Source: Egicoccus sp. AB-alg2 (GTDB taxonomy: Bacteria; Actinomycetota; Nitriliruptoria; Nitriliruptorales; Nitriliruptoraceae). From it: a stretch of DNA of 64,000 nt. The translations under genes and the position numbers were made by a program. Position 1 is the stretch's first letter, and the number at the start of each line of letters is the position of its first letter. Location: assembly GCF_041821065.1 (NCBI RefSeq), contig NZ_JBGUAX010000003.1, positions 1-64,000 on the forward strand. The letters are read 5' to 3'. Positions 19,084-27,595 of this stretch are shown here, in pieces. A model generated the notes under the pieces. The model did not search any database. It was not told where the DNA came from and worked only from the letters and a program-made list of their open reading frames with translations.

Positions 19084-20790
19084 ATGGGTCTCAGGGTGCG
19101 AGCGGTGCATCGGCTGCGAGCGGGTCTGGTCGGCGCGCTGACCGCCAGCATGGTGCTGGCCGGGCTGGCATCGGCGTCGGCGGACGAACTCGTGACGCCC
19201 CGGCTGGAGCCCGGAACGCTCACCACCCGCGCCGAAGCCGGAGCTGACACCGCCTCGGAAGGGGCCGGCGCCGCACGGGCGACCGGTGGCGGGGAAGCGA
19301 CCGCGGCGACGTCCGCGCCGGCGCTGCGGACGCTGGACGCGGCCTGCCCCGCCGGTCGGGTGCCCGCCGCGGGGTTCCGCGACCTGGCCGGCTCGGCGTT
19401 CGTCCGCGAGGTCGACTGCCTGGCCTGGTACGGCGTCACGCAGGGCCGCACGCGCACGACGTTCGCGCCGGGCGACACCGTGACCCGCCGCCAGATGGCG
19501 CAGTTCCTGTACCGCCTGCTCGACCACAACGTGGTGTTGCCGCGGTGGGACGGCGAGTCGCCGTTCCCGGACGTTCCCGCCACGGCGGCCGGAGCCCAGG
19601 AGATCGCGGTCCTGGCCTCGCCGCAGGTGCGCAGCCTGTTCGGCACGTCGGTCGTCGCCGGCGGGACCGATGGTCGGTTCCGGCCCAACGACCGCGTGAC
19701 GCGCGCCCAGATGGGGTCCTTCCTGGCGCGGGTGGCGCAAGGCGTGGCACGGGTCAAGGGCGCGACCCTCGAACGGGGCGCGTGCCGGTTCACGGATGAC
19801 GCGGCGATCGCCGCTGCCCATCGCGACAACGTCCACCTGCTGTGCGAGCTGGGCGTCGCGGCCGGGCGCAGCGGCGGCCGGTTCGACCCCGGAGCGGACG
19901 TCACGCGCGGGCAGATGGCGGCGTTCCAGATGCGGCTGCAGGACGTCGTCGTCGACGAGTCGTTGGGCGTGCCACCGGATCTGGTCGTGCCGCTGTGGGT
20001 CGACAACGTCGACTGCGTCGGCCACCGCGCCGACGGGACGTCCCGGCGGGCGTTCTGCACGATCCAGGCCGCTGTCGACCACGCCGCCGCGCGCCACTCG
20101 GACGCGTATCCGGTGCTGCAGGTCGTCAACAACAGCACGGACGAGGTGAGCAGGTTCTACGACGAGGACGTCGTGATCCCCTCGGGCCTCCACCTGGCCG
20201 TCGTCGGCGACGCCGAGGACGAGACCTACGGCTACACGCCGATGTACGGCTCGTTCACCGTGCGAGGTGCGTCGACCGAACTGGACCTCGCGCACCTGGC
20301 GATCCACACGCGCAACCGGGACCAGGCCGGTCCCGACGGGGTCGGGCTGGACGTGCCCGACGGCGGCGCGGTCGGCGTCCACCAGAGCTTCGTCTTCAAC
20401 CGCGGCACGGCGATCAGCCTCGACCGCGGCGCCTTCCTCGTGATGCTCCAGGCCAACGCCGGCGACGGTGTCGTGGGGGTGCACCTCGCCGACGGTGACG
20501 CGCTGCTGGTCGACGCGACCCTGGCCTTCGCACAGACCGGCTTGGAGCTGTGGCCGGGCAGCAGCCTGGTCTCGCTCGGCACGCACTACGAGCGGCTCGA
20601 CGTCGGCCTCAGCCTCGGCGACACCGACGTGGTGGTCGCCGACGGCGAGTTCCACGAGGTCGCGCACGCCTACGTGCACGACCACACCGGCGGCGTCGAC
20701 CTCCGCGCGGTCCGCGACGCCAACCGGTTCGACACGCCCACCCGCATCGGCGAGCACAACGGGGTGCGGTCGTTGCTCCCGCGCCGTTGA
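19084..20790 (+). CDS. Secreted SLH-domain protein with probable beta-helix domain
   Basis: 568 residues from ATG 19084 (Shine-Dalgarno GGGGCAGG). A signal peptide covers about residues 1-33 with an AxA-type end. Three S-layer-homology domains follow at roughly 97-150, 155-220 and 228-280, each ending in a phased motif like FxPxDxVTRxQM. Residues 290-568 contain FCTIQAAVDHAA and repeated short beta-like segments, suggesting a right-handed parallel beta-helix as in pectate-lyase-like surface proteins. No catalytic residues are evident. SLH domains usually bind pyruvylated wall polysaccharide; a CsaB-like gene lies 5 kb away. Function beyond wall attachment is unknown. Confidence 0.88.
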   Translation: MGLRVRAVHRLRAGLVGALTASMVLAGLASASADELVTPRLEPGTLTTRAEAGADTASEGAGAARATGGGEATAATSAPALRTLDAACPAGRVPAAGFRDLAGSAFVREVDCLAWYGVTQGRTRTTFAPGDTVTRRQMAQFLYRLLDHNVVLPRWDGESPFPDVPATAAGAQEIAVLASPQVRSLFGTSVVAGGTDGRFRPNDRVTRAQMGSFLARVAQGVARVKGATLERGACRFTDDAAIAAAHRDNVHLLCELGVAAGRSGGRFDPGADVTRGQMAAFQMRLQDVVVDESLGVPPDLVVPLWVDNVDCVGHRADGTSRRAFCTIQAAVDHAAARHSDAYPVLQVVNNSTDEVSRFYDEDVVIPSGLHLAVVGDAEDETYGYTPMYGSFTVRGASTELDLAHLAIHTRNRDQAGPDGVGLDVPDGGAVGVHQSFVFNRGTAISLDRGAFLVMLQANAGDGVVGVHLADGDALLVDATLAFAQTGLELWPGSSLVSLGTHYERLDVGLSLGDTDVVVADGEFHEVAHAYVHDHTGGVDLRAVRDANRFDTPTRIGEHNGVRSLLPRR

Positions 20791-20806
20791 CCCGCTACGG
20801 GGCCGG

Positions 20807-20836
20807 TTGACCGGTCCACGGGGTCGGGGGTACTCT
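20807..20836 (+). promoter_or_regulatory. Candidate promoter of rplM-rpsI
   Basis: TTGACC (20807-20812) and TACTCT (20831-20836) with an 18-base spacer. About 250 bases of leader follow before rplM; I see no further gene or clear riboregulator in it. L13 operons are autoregulated in some bacteria. Confidence 0.55.
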
Positions 20837-21095
20837 TGCCCGCCGCGGTCCCCTGTGGACCGCACGTTCGTGCTCGCGCGCCGGAACCCGGCCCGTCGGT
20901 TCGGCCCGAGCCTCGGCGGCCCAGCGCCTCCCGTCGGACGACGAGGGCAGCCGGACCACCTTCGACGACCCGACCACCGCGTCGTGTGGGCGGCGTCGTC
21001 GCCCGCAGCACGAGCAGCACCGACCGAGCAACCGCCACGCACCGACCCACCGCTTCTCGCCTCGCGACGAGCAACCCGTGGCCACCGAGGACGAC

Positions 21096-21530
21096 ATGCG
21101 CACCTACTCGCCCAGCGCCAAGGACATCACGCGCGACTGGTACGTGGTCGACGCCGAGGGGCAGACCCTCGGCCGGCTCGCGACCCGCGTCGCCACCGTC
21201 CTGCGCGGCAAGCACAAGCCGACCTACACCCCGCACCTGGACATGGGTGACCACGTCATCGTGATCAACGCGGACAAGGTCGTCCTGTCGGGCACGAAGG
21301 CCGAGCAGAAGGTCTACCACGCCCACTCCGGCTACCCCGGCGGTCTGCGCTCGGTGCCCTTCGCCACGATGCTGGAGAAGAAGCCGACCGACGTCGTCGA
21401 GAAGGCCGTGAAGGGCATGCTGCCCAAGAACAAGCTCGGCAACGCCATGGGCCGCAAGCTCAAGGTCTACGCCGGTGCCGACCACCCGCACGCCGCTCAG
21501 CAGCCCAAGCCGCTGCCCGACCACGTCTGA
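21096..21530 (+). CDS. rplM: 50S ribosomal protein L13
   Basis: 144 residues from ATG 21096 ([19 protein letters not shown]), which matches the family start; a GTG six codons upstream (21078) is an alternative. Conserved [15 protein letters not shown] and [13 protein letters not shown]13 is an early 50S assembly protein. rpsI follows after 14 bases. Confidence 0.96.
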   Translation: MRTYSPSAKDITRDWYVVDAEGQTLGRLATRVATVLRGKHKPTYTPHLDMGDHVIVINADKVVLSGTKAEQKVYHAHSGYPGGLRSVPFATMLEKKPTDVVEKAVKGMLPKNKLGNAMGRKLKVYAGADHPHAAQQPKPLPDHV

Positions 21531-21544
21531 GGACCGACTGCATC

Positions 21545-21934
21545 ATGGCGGACACCAAGATCTTCACCGGACGTCGCAAGTCGGCCGTCGCCCGCGCCCG
21601 CGTCACCCGCGGTTCCGGGCAGTTCACGCTGAACGGCCGCCCGCTCGAGGACTACTTCACCACGGAGAAGCTCCGGGCCGCCGTGCTCGAGCCCTTCGCG
21701 GTGCTCGAGCAGGCCGGACAGTGGGACGTCAAGGCCCGCATCCACGGCGGTGGCACGACCGGGCAGGCCGGCGCGCTGCGCCTGGCGATCGCCCGCGCCC
21801 TGGCCGAGGACAGCCCGGAGTGGCGTACCCCGCTCAAGCAGGCGGGCCTGCTCACCCGTGACGCTCGCAAGGTCGAGCGCAAGAAGTACGGGCTCAAGAA
21901 GGCCCGTCGCGCGCCGCAGTTCTCCAAGCGCTGA
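21545..21934 (+). CDS. rpsI: 30S ribosomal protein S9
   Basis: 129 residues: [17 protein letters not shown] near the start and the C-terminal [17 protein letters not shown] whose last residues touch the P-site tRNA. Usual partner of rplM. Confidence 0.98.
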   Translation: MADTKIFTGRRKSAVARARVTRGSGQFTLNGRPLEDYFTTEKLRAAVLEPFAVLEQAGQWDVKARIHGGGTTGQAGALRLAIARALAEDSPEWRTPLKQAGLLTRDARKVERKKYGLKKARRAPQFSKR

Positions 21935-21950
21935 CCGGCCCATACACCAG

Positions 21951-21981
21951 GTCGATGCCGCCCCACGTGGGCGGCATCGAC
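21951..21981 (+). terminator. Terminator hairpin after rpsI
   Basis: GTCGATGCCGCC (21951-21962) is perfectly complementary to 21970-21981 with a short loop. It lies 17 bases after the rpsI stop. Only a weak T content follows. Confidence 0.75.
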
Positions 21982-22109
21982 GTTCCTGGCGCGGAATCGA
22001 TTTGGTTCCCGACGGGCGCGGGGACGGACGGGCACCGGCCGGTGGCTGTGTGGCCCCGCAGACGCTCCTAGGCTGCCGCGCCATCCTGAGCGCGAGGAGA
22101 CGCGACAAC

Positions 22110-23450
22110 GTGGGCTCGATCTTCGGCACCGACGGCGTGCGCGGGAAGGCCAACGCCGACCTGACGCCCGAACTCGCGCTCGCCCTCGGGCGTGCCCTGG
22201 TCACGGTCCTGCGCGAGGAGGGCGCGAAGCGGCCCTCGATCCTGATCGGGCGCGACCCGCGCTGGTCGGGCGAGATGCTGGAATCCGCCCTGATCGCCGG
22301 GATCACCTCCGCCGGTGGCGACGCCGTGTCCGTCGGCGTGCTGCCCACGCCGGCCGTCGCGCACCTGACCGCGAACTCGGCCGCCGCCGCCGGCGCCATG
22401 ATCAGCGCCTCCCACAATCCCGTCGGCGACAACGGCATCAAGTTCTTCGGTCCCGGTGGCCACAAGCTCACCGACGCCGAGGAGGACCGCCTCGAGCAGC
22501 TGATCGCCCGCGACGGCGGCGACCGGCCGCTGTCGACCGCCATCGGGCGGCGCCTGCGCGACCACGCCGCCGTGGCCCGCTACGTGGAGTACCTCGCCTC
22601 CATCGCCGACGTGGACCTCACCGGGCTGCGCATCGTCGTGGACGGCGCCAACGGTGCCGCCTCCAACGTCGGGCCCCAGGTCTACCGGCAGCTCGGCGCC
22701 GACGTCGTCACCATCCACTGCAAGCCCGACGGTGCGAACATCAACGACGGCTGCGGCTCGACGTACCCCGACGTGATCGCCGCGGCGGTGGTGGCCCACA
22801 ACGCCGATGCGGGCATCAGCCACGACGGCGACGCCGATCGGCTGATCGCGGCCACCCACGAGGGGTCCGAGGTCGACGGCGATGTGATCCTCGCCATCCT
22901 CGCCCGCGACGCCAAGCACCGCGGCGTGCTCAAGCAGGACGCCGTCGCGACCACCGTCATGACCAACCTCGGCTTCAAGCGGGCGATGTCCGAGCTGCAC
23001 ATCGACGTGGTGGAGACCAAGGTCGGCGACCGCTACGTGCTCGAGGCGATGCTCGAGCAGGATCTCAACCTCGGCGGCGAGCAGTCGGGCCACCTCATCG
23101 ACCTCGACCACGCCACCACCGGTGACGGCATCCTGTCGGCCATCCGCCTGCTGTCGGTGGTGCGCTCGACCGGCGCGTCGCTGCGCGAGCTGTCGACCGT
23201 GATGTCGCGCCTGCCGCAGGTGCTCGTCAACGTCAAGGGCGTGGACAAGTCCCGCCTGGCCGACACGGACGCGATCTGGAAGGTCGTGCGCGCCGAGGAG
23301 GAGCGTCTGGGTGACGGTGGCCGCGTGCTGCTGCGCCCGTCGGGCACGGAGGCGCTGGTCCGGGTCATGGCCGAGGCCGAGACCCACGACGACGCCCAGC
23401 TGGCCGTGGACCGGATCGCCGACGCGGTGCGCGACCACCTCACCGTCTGA
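22110..23450 (+). CDS. glmM: Phosphoglucosamine mutase
   Basis: 446 residues from GTG 22110. IFGTDGVRGKAN opens the protein, the phosphoserine loop is MISASHNPVGDNGIKFF, the metal loop is DGDADR and the C-terminal phosphate-binding segment is LLRPSGTEALVRVM. It makes glucosamine-1-phosphate for UDP-GlcNAc and so feeds peptidoglycan. glmS, the preceding enzyme, is 18 kb away in the same window. Ribosome site GCGAGGAGA at 22092-22100. A TAGGCT hexamer at 22069 could be the -10. Confidence 0.97.
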   Translation: MGSIFGTDGVRGKANADLTPELALALGRALVTVLREEGAKRPSILIGRDPRWSGEMLESALIAGITSAGGDAVSVGVLPTPAVAHLTANSAAAAGAMISASHNPVGDNGIKFFGPGGHKLTDAEEDRLEQLIARDGGDRPLSTAIGRRLRDHAAVARYVEYLASIADVDLTGLRIVVDGANGAASNVGPQVYRQLGADVVTIHCKPDGANINDGCGSTYPDVIAAAVVAHNADAGISHDGDADRLIAATHEGSEVDGDVILAILARDAKHRGVLKQDAVATTVMTNLGFKRAMSELHIDVVETKVGDRYVLEAMLEQDLNLGGEQSGHLIDLDHATTGDGILSAIRLLSVVRSTGASLRELSTVMSRLPQVLVNVKGVDKSRLADTDAIWKVVRAEEERLGDGGRVLLRPSGTEALVRVMAEAETHDDAQLAVDRIADAVRDHLTV

Positions 23451-23617
23451 GCGCGTCCGGCGTGCCCGGTTCCGCCTCCGAAAGTTCGTCTCGGCGAAGG
23501 GCCGGCTGAATCCGGGATGAGAGATCCCTCAGCCAGGCCCTCCGGACAGGCGCGCCACCCGGTGGGGTCCGTATCGTCGCGGCGGTCAGCCGTCCCGCGA
23601 CCGTGAGTGCTTCGACC

Positions 23618-24397
23618 ATGCGACCACCCCGCCGTCTGCTCGCGATGAGCGTCGCCGCCGCCGTCCTCCTCGGCTGCTCCGGGGACGAGGGCGGTGTGGA
23701 CTCGGTCGACCTCGGTGAGGACGCGGCCCCGCAGACCGGGGACACGTCCGGCGAGCCGGCCGACGAAGAGGATCCGTCCGACACGGCCGCGGGCGACGAC
23801 ACCGCCGACGACGATGCCGCCGACGACCCCGCCGACGACGCGGCGGGCGACCCCGACGCCGGCACCGGTGCCGATGAGGACGAGGCGGCAGCGGACCTGG
23901 TCGACACGACGCAGGCGGTGCCCGGGACGTGGCCGGTCGGCGACGCCGGGACGGTCACGTGGGACGTGCGCGACGGCGCCCTGGTGCTGGTCGACGTGTC
24001 CCCGAGCGAGGGCTGGGACGCCACCGTCGACGAGGAGGGCGACGACGAGGTCGAGGTCGACTTCCGCCGCGGCGACGAGGGCTGGGACTTCGAGGTCGAG
24101 GTCGACGACGGACGCCTCGAGATCGACGTGTACTACGACCGGCGCAACGCCGATCCCGGCGCCTACGACCTGCCTGACGGTGGCAGTTTCGTCTTCGACG
24201 CGAGCGGCGACGCGCTGACGCTCACGAGCATCGAGGCACCACCCGGCTGGGAGGTCACCGAGCGCGAGGAGGAGCGCGACGAGTTCTCCTTCACCCTCGT
24301 CGCCGGCGATCGCCGGGTCGAGGTCGAGGTGGAACTCGACGACGGCCGCATCGAGGTGGAGATCGACTACCGGGTCGCCGGGCCGCTGCCCGGCTGA
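23618..24397 (+). CDS. Putative acidic lipoprotein with duplicated domain
   Basis: 259 residues from ATG 23618; a GTG at 23603 is the alternative. The N-terminus MRPPRRLLAMSVAAAVLLGC is a lipoprotein signal with lipobox LLGC. An Asp/Glu-rich linker follows to about residue 100. The rest is two copies of a roughly 70-residue unit, each with GW(D/E)xT, a central charged strand and EVEVxxDDGRxE. No family recognised. Probably a membrane-anchored extracellular protein. A TATCGT hexamer at about 23572 may be its -10. Confidence 0.75.
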   Translation: MRPPRRLLAMSVAAAVLLGCSGDEGGVDSVDLGEDAAPQTGDTSGEPADEEDPSDTAAGDDTADDDAADDPADDAAGDPDAGTGADEDEAAADLVDTTQAVPGTWPVGDAGTVTWDVRDGALVLVDVSPSEGWDATVDEEGDDEVEVDFRRGDEGWDFEVEVDDGRLEIDVYYDRRNADPGAYDLPDGGSFVFDASGDALTLTSIEAPPGWEVTEREEERDEFSFTLVAGDRRVEVEVELDDGRIEVEIDYRVAGPLPG

Positions 24398-24531
24398 CGC
24401 CACGAGGCCGTCACCACTCGGCCGGGACGCCGGTCGGGCGTCCCGCTCCGCCCGCGTCGCCTCACGTCCCCATCGGCAGGCCGACTACCGTGCGCCGGAC
24501 GTGGTCGACGCCAGCGGCGAAGGGGACGGAC

Positions 24532-25551
24532 ATGGCGACCAAGGGCGTGGCACTGGGCGGGCCCTACGCGTTCCTGCCGGAGCTGGCGCGGCAGGTGGAG
24601 GCCAAGGGCTTCGACGCCGCCTGGGTGTCGGAGACGACCCAGAACGCCACGATCCAGGCCGCCGTGCTCGCGCAGGCCACCGAGCGCATCGACATCGGCA
24701 CCAACATCACGCTGGCGTTCCCGCGCTCGCCGGTGGTCACCGCGATGGAGGCGTGGGACCTCAACGAGCTGACCGGTGACCGCTTCGTCGTGGGCCTCGG
24801 CAGCCAGGTGAGGCGCATCATCGAGGAGCGGTTCTCGGCCGACTTCGACCGGCCCGCGAAGCGGATGGCCGAGTACGTGCAGGCCATGCAGACCGCCTGG
24901 CGGATGGAGCGCGGCGAGGACGTCACCTTCGACGGCGAGATCTACCGCGTCCTGCGCCCGGGCCTGGGCGGGCGGGGCCGGGCAGCGGACCGCCGGTTGC
25001 CTCGCGTGTACGTGGCCGCGGTCGGCCCGCTGATGACGAAGGCCGCCGCGACCCACGCCGACGGCCTGCTCGGCCACCCCTTCACCTCGGAGCGCTACCT
25101 CACCGACGACGTCCTGCCCCGGGTGGACGCCGCACTGGCCGAGGCCGGCCGGGACCGCGACGAGTTCACGATCAGCCAGGGCGTGATCCTGTGCATCGCC
25201 GACGACCGCGACGTCGCCGTGCGCGAGGCCAAGCAGCAGATCGCCTTCTACGGCACCACGCCCAACTACCAGGGCGTGTTCGCCTCGTACGGCGACGAGG
25301 CCCTGACCGACCGGCTGCGGCAGGTCTGGAAGGACACCGGGCAGGACCTCGACGCGCTGGTGGCCGCGGTTCCCGACGAGGCGGTCGAGCGCTACGCCGT
25401 CGCCGGCACCCCCGACGAGGTCCGCGACCGGCTGGCGGCCATCGAACGGCACGTCGACCACCTGATCCTCGGCGGCGCCTGGTACAAGGTCCCGCCCCAG
25501 CGGCTGGCCGAGAACCTGTGGGCCATCCTGGAGACCTTCGGGACCGCCTGA
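24532..25551 (+). CDS. Luciferase-like F420-dependent oxidoreductase
   Basis: 339 residues from ATG 24532 (ribosome site AAGGGGACGG). A TIM-barrel of the luciferase-like monooxygenase superfamily: FDAAWVSETTQNATIQAAVLAQATERIDIGTNI (shown here across the 20-residue active face), RFVVGLGSQV, and VYVAAVGPLMTKAAATHADG. Members in actinobacteria use reduced F420 or FMN. The substrate cannot be read from sequence. It stands alone between the lipoprotein gene and csaB, which is convergent. Confidence 0.8.
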   Translation: MATKGVALGGPYAFLPELARQVEAKGFDAAWVSETTQNATIQAAVLAQATERIDIGTNITLAFPRSPVVTAMEAWDLNELTGDRFVVGLGSQVRRIIEERFSADFDRPAKRMAEYVQAMQTAWRMERGEDVTFDGEIYRVLRPGLGGRGRAADRRLPRVYVAAVGPLMTKAAATHADGLLGHPFTSERYLTDDVLPRVDAALAEAGRDRDEFTISQGVILCIADDRDVAVREAKQQIAFYGTTPNYQGVFASYGDEALTDRLRQVWKDTGQDLDALVAAVPDEAVERYAVAGTPDEVRDRLAAIERHVDHLILGGAWYKVPPQRLAENLWAILETFGTA

Positions 25552-25567
25552 CGGCCGAACCCGGGCG

Positions 25568-25585
25568 CCCGCCGAGTTCGGCGGG
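25568..25585. terminator. Bidirectional terminator-like hairpin
   Basis: CCCGCCGA (25568-25575) faces its complement at 25578-25585, between the convergent oxidoreductase and csaB genes. The loop is formed by opening the inner pairs. Compact and well placed, but no T-runs. Confidence 0.5.
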
Positions 25586-26665
25586 TCAGCGGGCAGCCGC
25601 GGTCAGCAGACGTTCCAGGACCTCGCGGTTGCCGCCCTGCCGGATGCGCAGGTCCTGGCGCGCCGCGGCCACGGCCGCCCCGTTGGCCAGCACCTGCTCG
25701 AGTCCGTCGGGCACCCGGCGCAGGTCGTCGGGATCCCAGCCCAGGGCGTAGCCGCCGCTCTCGAGTTCATCGGCCAGGGCCTCGACCTTCGGGGCGTAGC
25801 CGATCAGCACGGACGGTACGCCGGCCAGCGTCGCGGCCACCCCGCCGTGGTAGCGCATCGCGACGACGGCACGGGACCGCGCGATGGTCGGCAGCAGCTC
25901 GGCCAGACTGGGCGTCACGCGGGTGGACGGCGTGCGCATCCGCTCGGCCACGCGGGCGTGGACCTCGTCGTCGCGGTCGGCCTGCAGGGCGACGAACTCG
26001 ACCGCCAGCCCGGTCCGGTGGGCGACCTCGTCCAACGCGGCGGCGAGCGCGTCGAGGTGCTCGGGCGAGGTCCGGTCGCCCTGCGCCGCGGCGGGCAGCC
26101 GCGAGTGCTCGGTGCTCCAGGGCCGCAGGCACACGGCCAGACGGTCGCGGGCGCCGGCCGTCACCGCGGGCGGCTCGACCGCGAAGGCCAGGTCGGCGGA
26201 CACGACGGCGCCGGGGACGCCCACCTCGTCCAGCAGCCGCCGGCTGTCACGGTCGCGGACGGCGATGCCGACGGCGTTCTGCATGACCGCCCCCACCAGC
26301 CCGCGTCCGAGGCCCGTCGACAGGCCACCGACCCCCAGCCCCACAGCGGCGAACGGCGTGCGCCGCAGGCGGGCGAGCCCGACCCGCGACAGGTGGTAGG
26401 GGAGGTTCAGGGCGCTGGAGTCGTCCTGCAGCAACCCGCCGCCGCCGAAGACCAGCGCGTCGGCCTCGGCGACGGCTCGCAGCAGCGTGGGGACGTCGAG
26501 GTGGCCGACCGCACCGACGCCGTGGACGTCCCGGGTCGCCGCTGGATCGATGGAGATGGCGCCGATCCGGACCCCGTAGGGCGCCAGCAGCTGGCGCAAC
26601 CCGAGGAACACCAACTCGTCACCCAGGTTGGTGGAGCCGATCCAGCCCGCCACCAGCACGTTCAT
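25586..26665 (-). CDS. csaB: Polysaccharide pyruvyl transferase, CsaB-like
   Basis: 359 residues from ATG 26665 (MNVLVAGWIGSTNLGDELVF). The GxxGxxNxGDE opening, FGGGGLLQDDSSALNLPYH, and the MRYHGGVAATLAGVPSVLIGY motif define the pyruvyl transferase family. CsaB adds a ketal pyruvate from PEP to wall polysaccharide, the ligand of SLH domains in Bacillus; the gene symbol follows that best-studied member. An in-frame extension to 26830 would overlap the divergent operon and its operator, so I reject it. The SLH protein gene nearby supports the role. Confidence 0.82.
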   Translation of the reverse strand: MNVLVAGWIGSTNLGDELVFLGLRQLLAPYGVRIGAISIDPAATRDVHGVGAVGHLDVPTLLRAVAEADALVFGGGGLLQDDSSALNLPYHLSRVGLARLRRTPFAAVGLGVGGLSTGLGRGLVGAVMQNAVGIAVRDRDSRRLLDEVGVPGAVVSADLAFAVEPPAVTAGARDRLAVCLRPWSTEHSRLPAAAQGDRTSPEHLDALAAALDEVAHRTGLAVEFVALQADRDDEVHARVAERMRTPSTRVTPSLAELLPTIARSRAVVAMRYHGGVAATLAGVPSVLIGYAPKVEALADELESGGYALGWDPDDLRRVPDGLEQVLANGAAVAAARQDLRIRQGGNREVLERLLTAAAR

Positions 26666-26753
26666 CCGGCGTCCATTCCGTTCCCTGCGCGTTTTTCCCA
26701 CCGAGGCTAACGCGCGGTTCGTCACCGGTTGACGGTGATGTCCAGTCAGCCGC

Positions 26754-26794
26754 TTGACGCACTTGTACGTATCTGTTTGCATCTTGTACGTACA
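26754..26794 (+). promoter_or_regulatory. Promoter and tandem palindromic operator of the sugar operon
   Basis: A -35-like TTGACG (26754-26759) is followed 17 bases on by TTGCAT (26777-26782). Two copies of TGTACGTA(C/T)(A/C) lie at 26764-26773 and 26785-26794, centres 21 bp apart; the second is a perfect 10-bp palindrome. One sits in the spacer and the other just past the -10, a typical repressor layout. The core GTACGTAC resembles HutC-type GntR sites (GTxTAxAC). The GntR/UTRA-aldolase in this operon is the obvious candidate; csaB diverges from the same 146-base gap. Confidence 0.65.
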
Positions 26795-26811
26795 TCCTGG
26801 CGGGAGTAGGG

Positions 26812-27570
26812 ATGGCGGGAGAGGACGCACGGCGCGTCGCGCTGGTGACCGGCGCGACGAGCGGCATCGGCCGCGCCACGGCGGAACGACTCCATGCCGA
26901 TGGTTGGTCCGTGGTCGCCACCGGCCAGGACGACCGGCGCGCCGACGAGATCGCCGCCGTCCTGCGGGATCGAGGTCACGTGGCGAGGGTCGACCTCGCC
27001 GCGTCCGATGCGGCCACGCGACTCGTCGCAGCGACGGTCGAGCGGTTCGGTCGCCTCGACGCCCTGGTCAACAACGCCGGCGTGCACACCCTGGCCACCG
27101 CCGTCGAAACCGACGACGCCACCTGGGACCGCGTGCTCGGCATCAACCTGCGTGCAGCCTTCCAGTTGGCCCGTGAGGCCATCCCGGTCATGGCGCGCGG
27201 TGGCGGCGGCACGATCGTCAACGTCGCCAGCGAGGCAGGCCTCGTCGCCGTGCCGGGTCAGGTGGCCTACAACGTGTCCAAGGCCGGCATGGTCATGCTC
27301 ACCCGCAGCCTGGCCATCGACCACGCCGACCAGGGCATCCGCGCGGTCTCGGTCTGCCCGGGGACGACGGAGACGCCGCTGGTCCGCGAGGCCATCGACG
27401 CGGCGCCGGACCCGGCGGCGCACGCCCGCACGCTCGCAGCTTCCCGGCCGGCGAAACGGCTCGGTCGGGTCGAGGAGATCGCCGCTGCGATCGCCTTCAC
27501 CGTCGGGGGAGAGGTCGGGTTCCTGACGGGTTCCGAGTTGGTGATCGACGGCGGTTACACGGCCCGATGA
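26812..27570 (+). CDS. Short-chain dehydrogenase/reductase
   Basis: 252 residues, classical SDR: TGATSGIG cofactor loop, NNAG, and the YNVSK catalytic pair with Ser in NVASEAG. First gene of the 14-gene sugar operon; GGGAGTAGGG precedes ATG 26812. It probably oxidises or reduces the imported sugar or a polyol intermediate with NAD(P). An acyl-carrier reductase role is possible by family but not by context. Confidence 0.85.
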   Translation: MAGEDARRVALVTGATSGIGRATAERLHADGWSVVATGQDDRRADEIAAVLRDRGHVARVDLAASDAATRLVAATVERFGRLDALVNNAGVHTLATAVETDDATWDRVLGINLRAAFQLAREAIPVMARGGGGTIVNVASEAGLVAVPGQVAYNVSKAGMVMLTRSLAIDHADQGIRAVSVCPGTTETPLVREAIDAAPDPAAHARTLAASRPAKRLGRVEEIAAAIAFTVGGEVGFLTGSELVIDGGYTAR

Positions 27571-27595
27571 CCACCGCAGCGATGGGAGACGCATC

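Noticed and set aside
26666-26830. Extended N-terminus of the csaB-like protein
   Set aside because: It would read through the operator and overlap the divergent operon start, and adds non-conserved sequence before the family's first motif.
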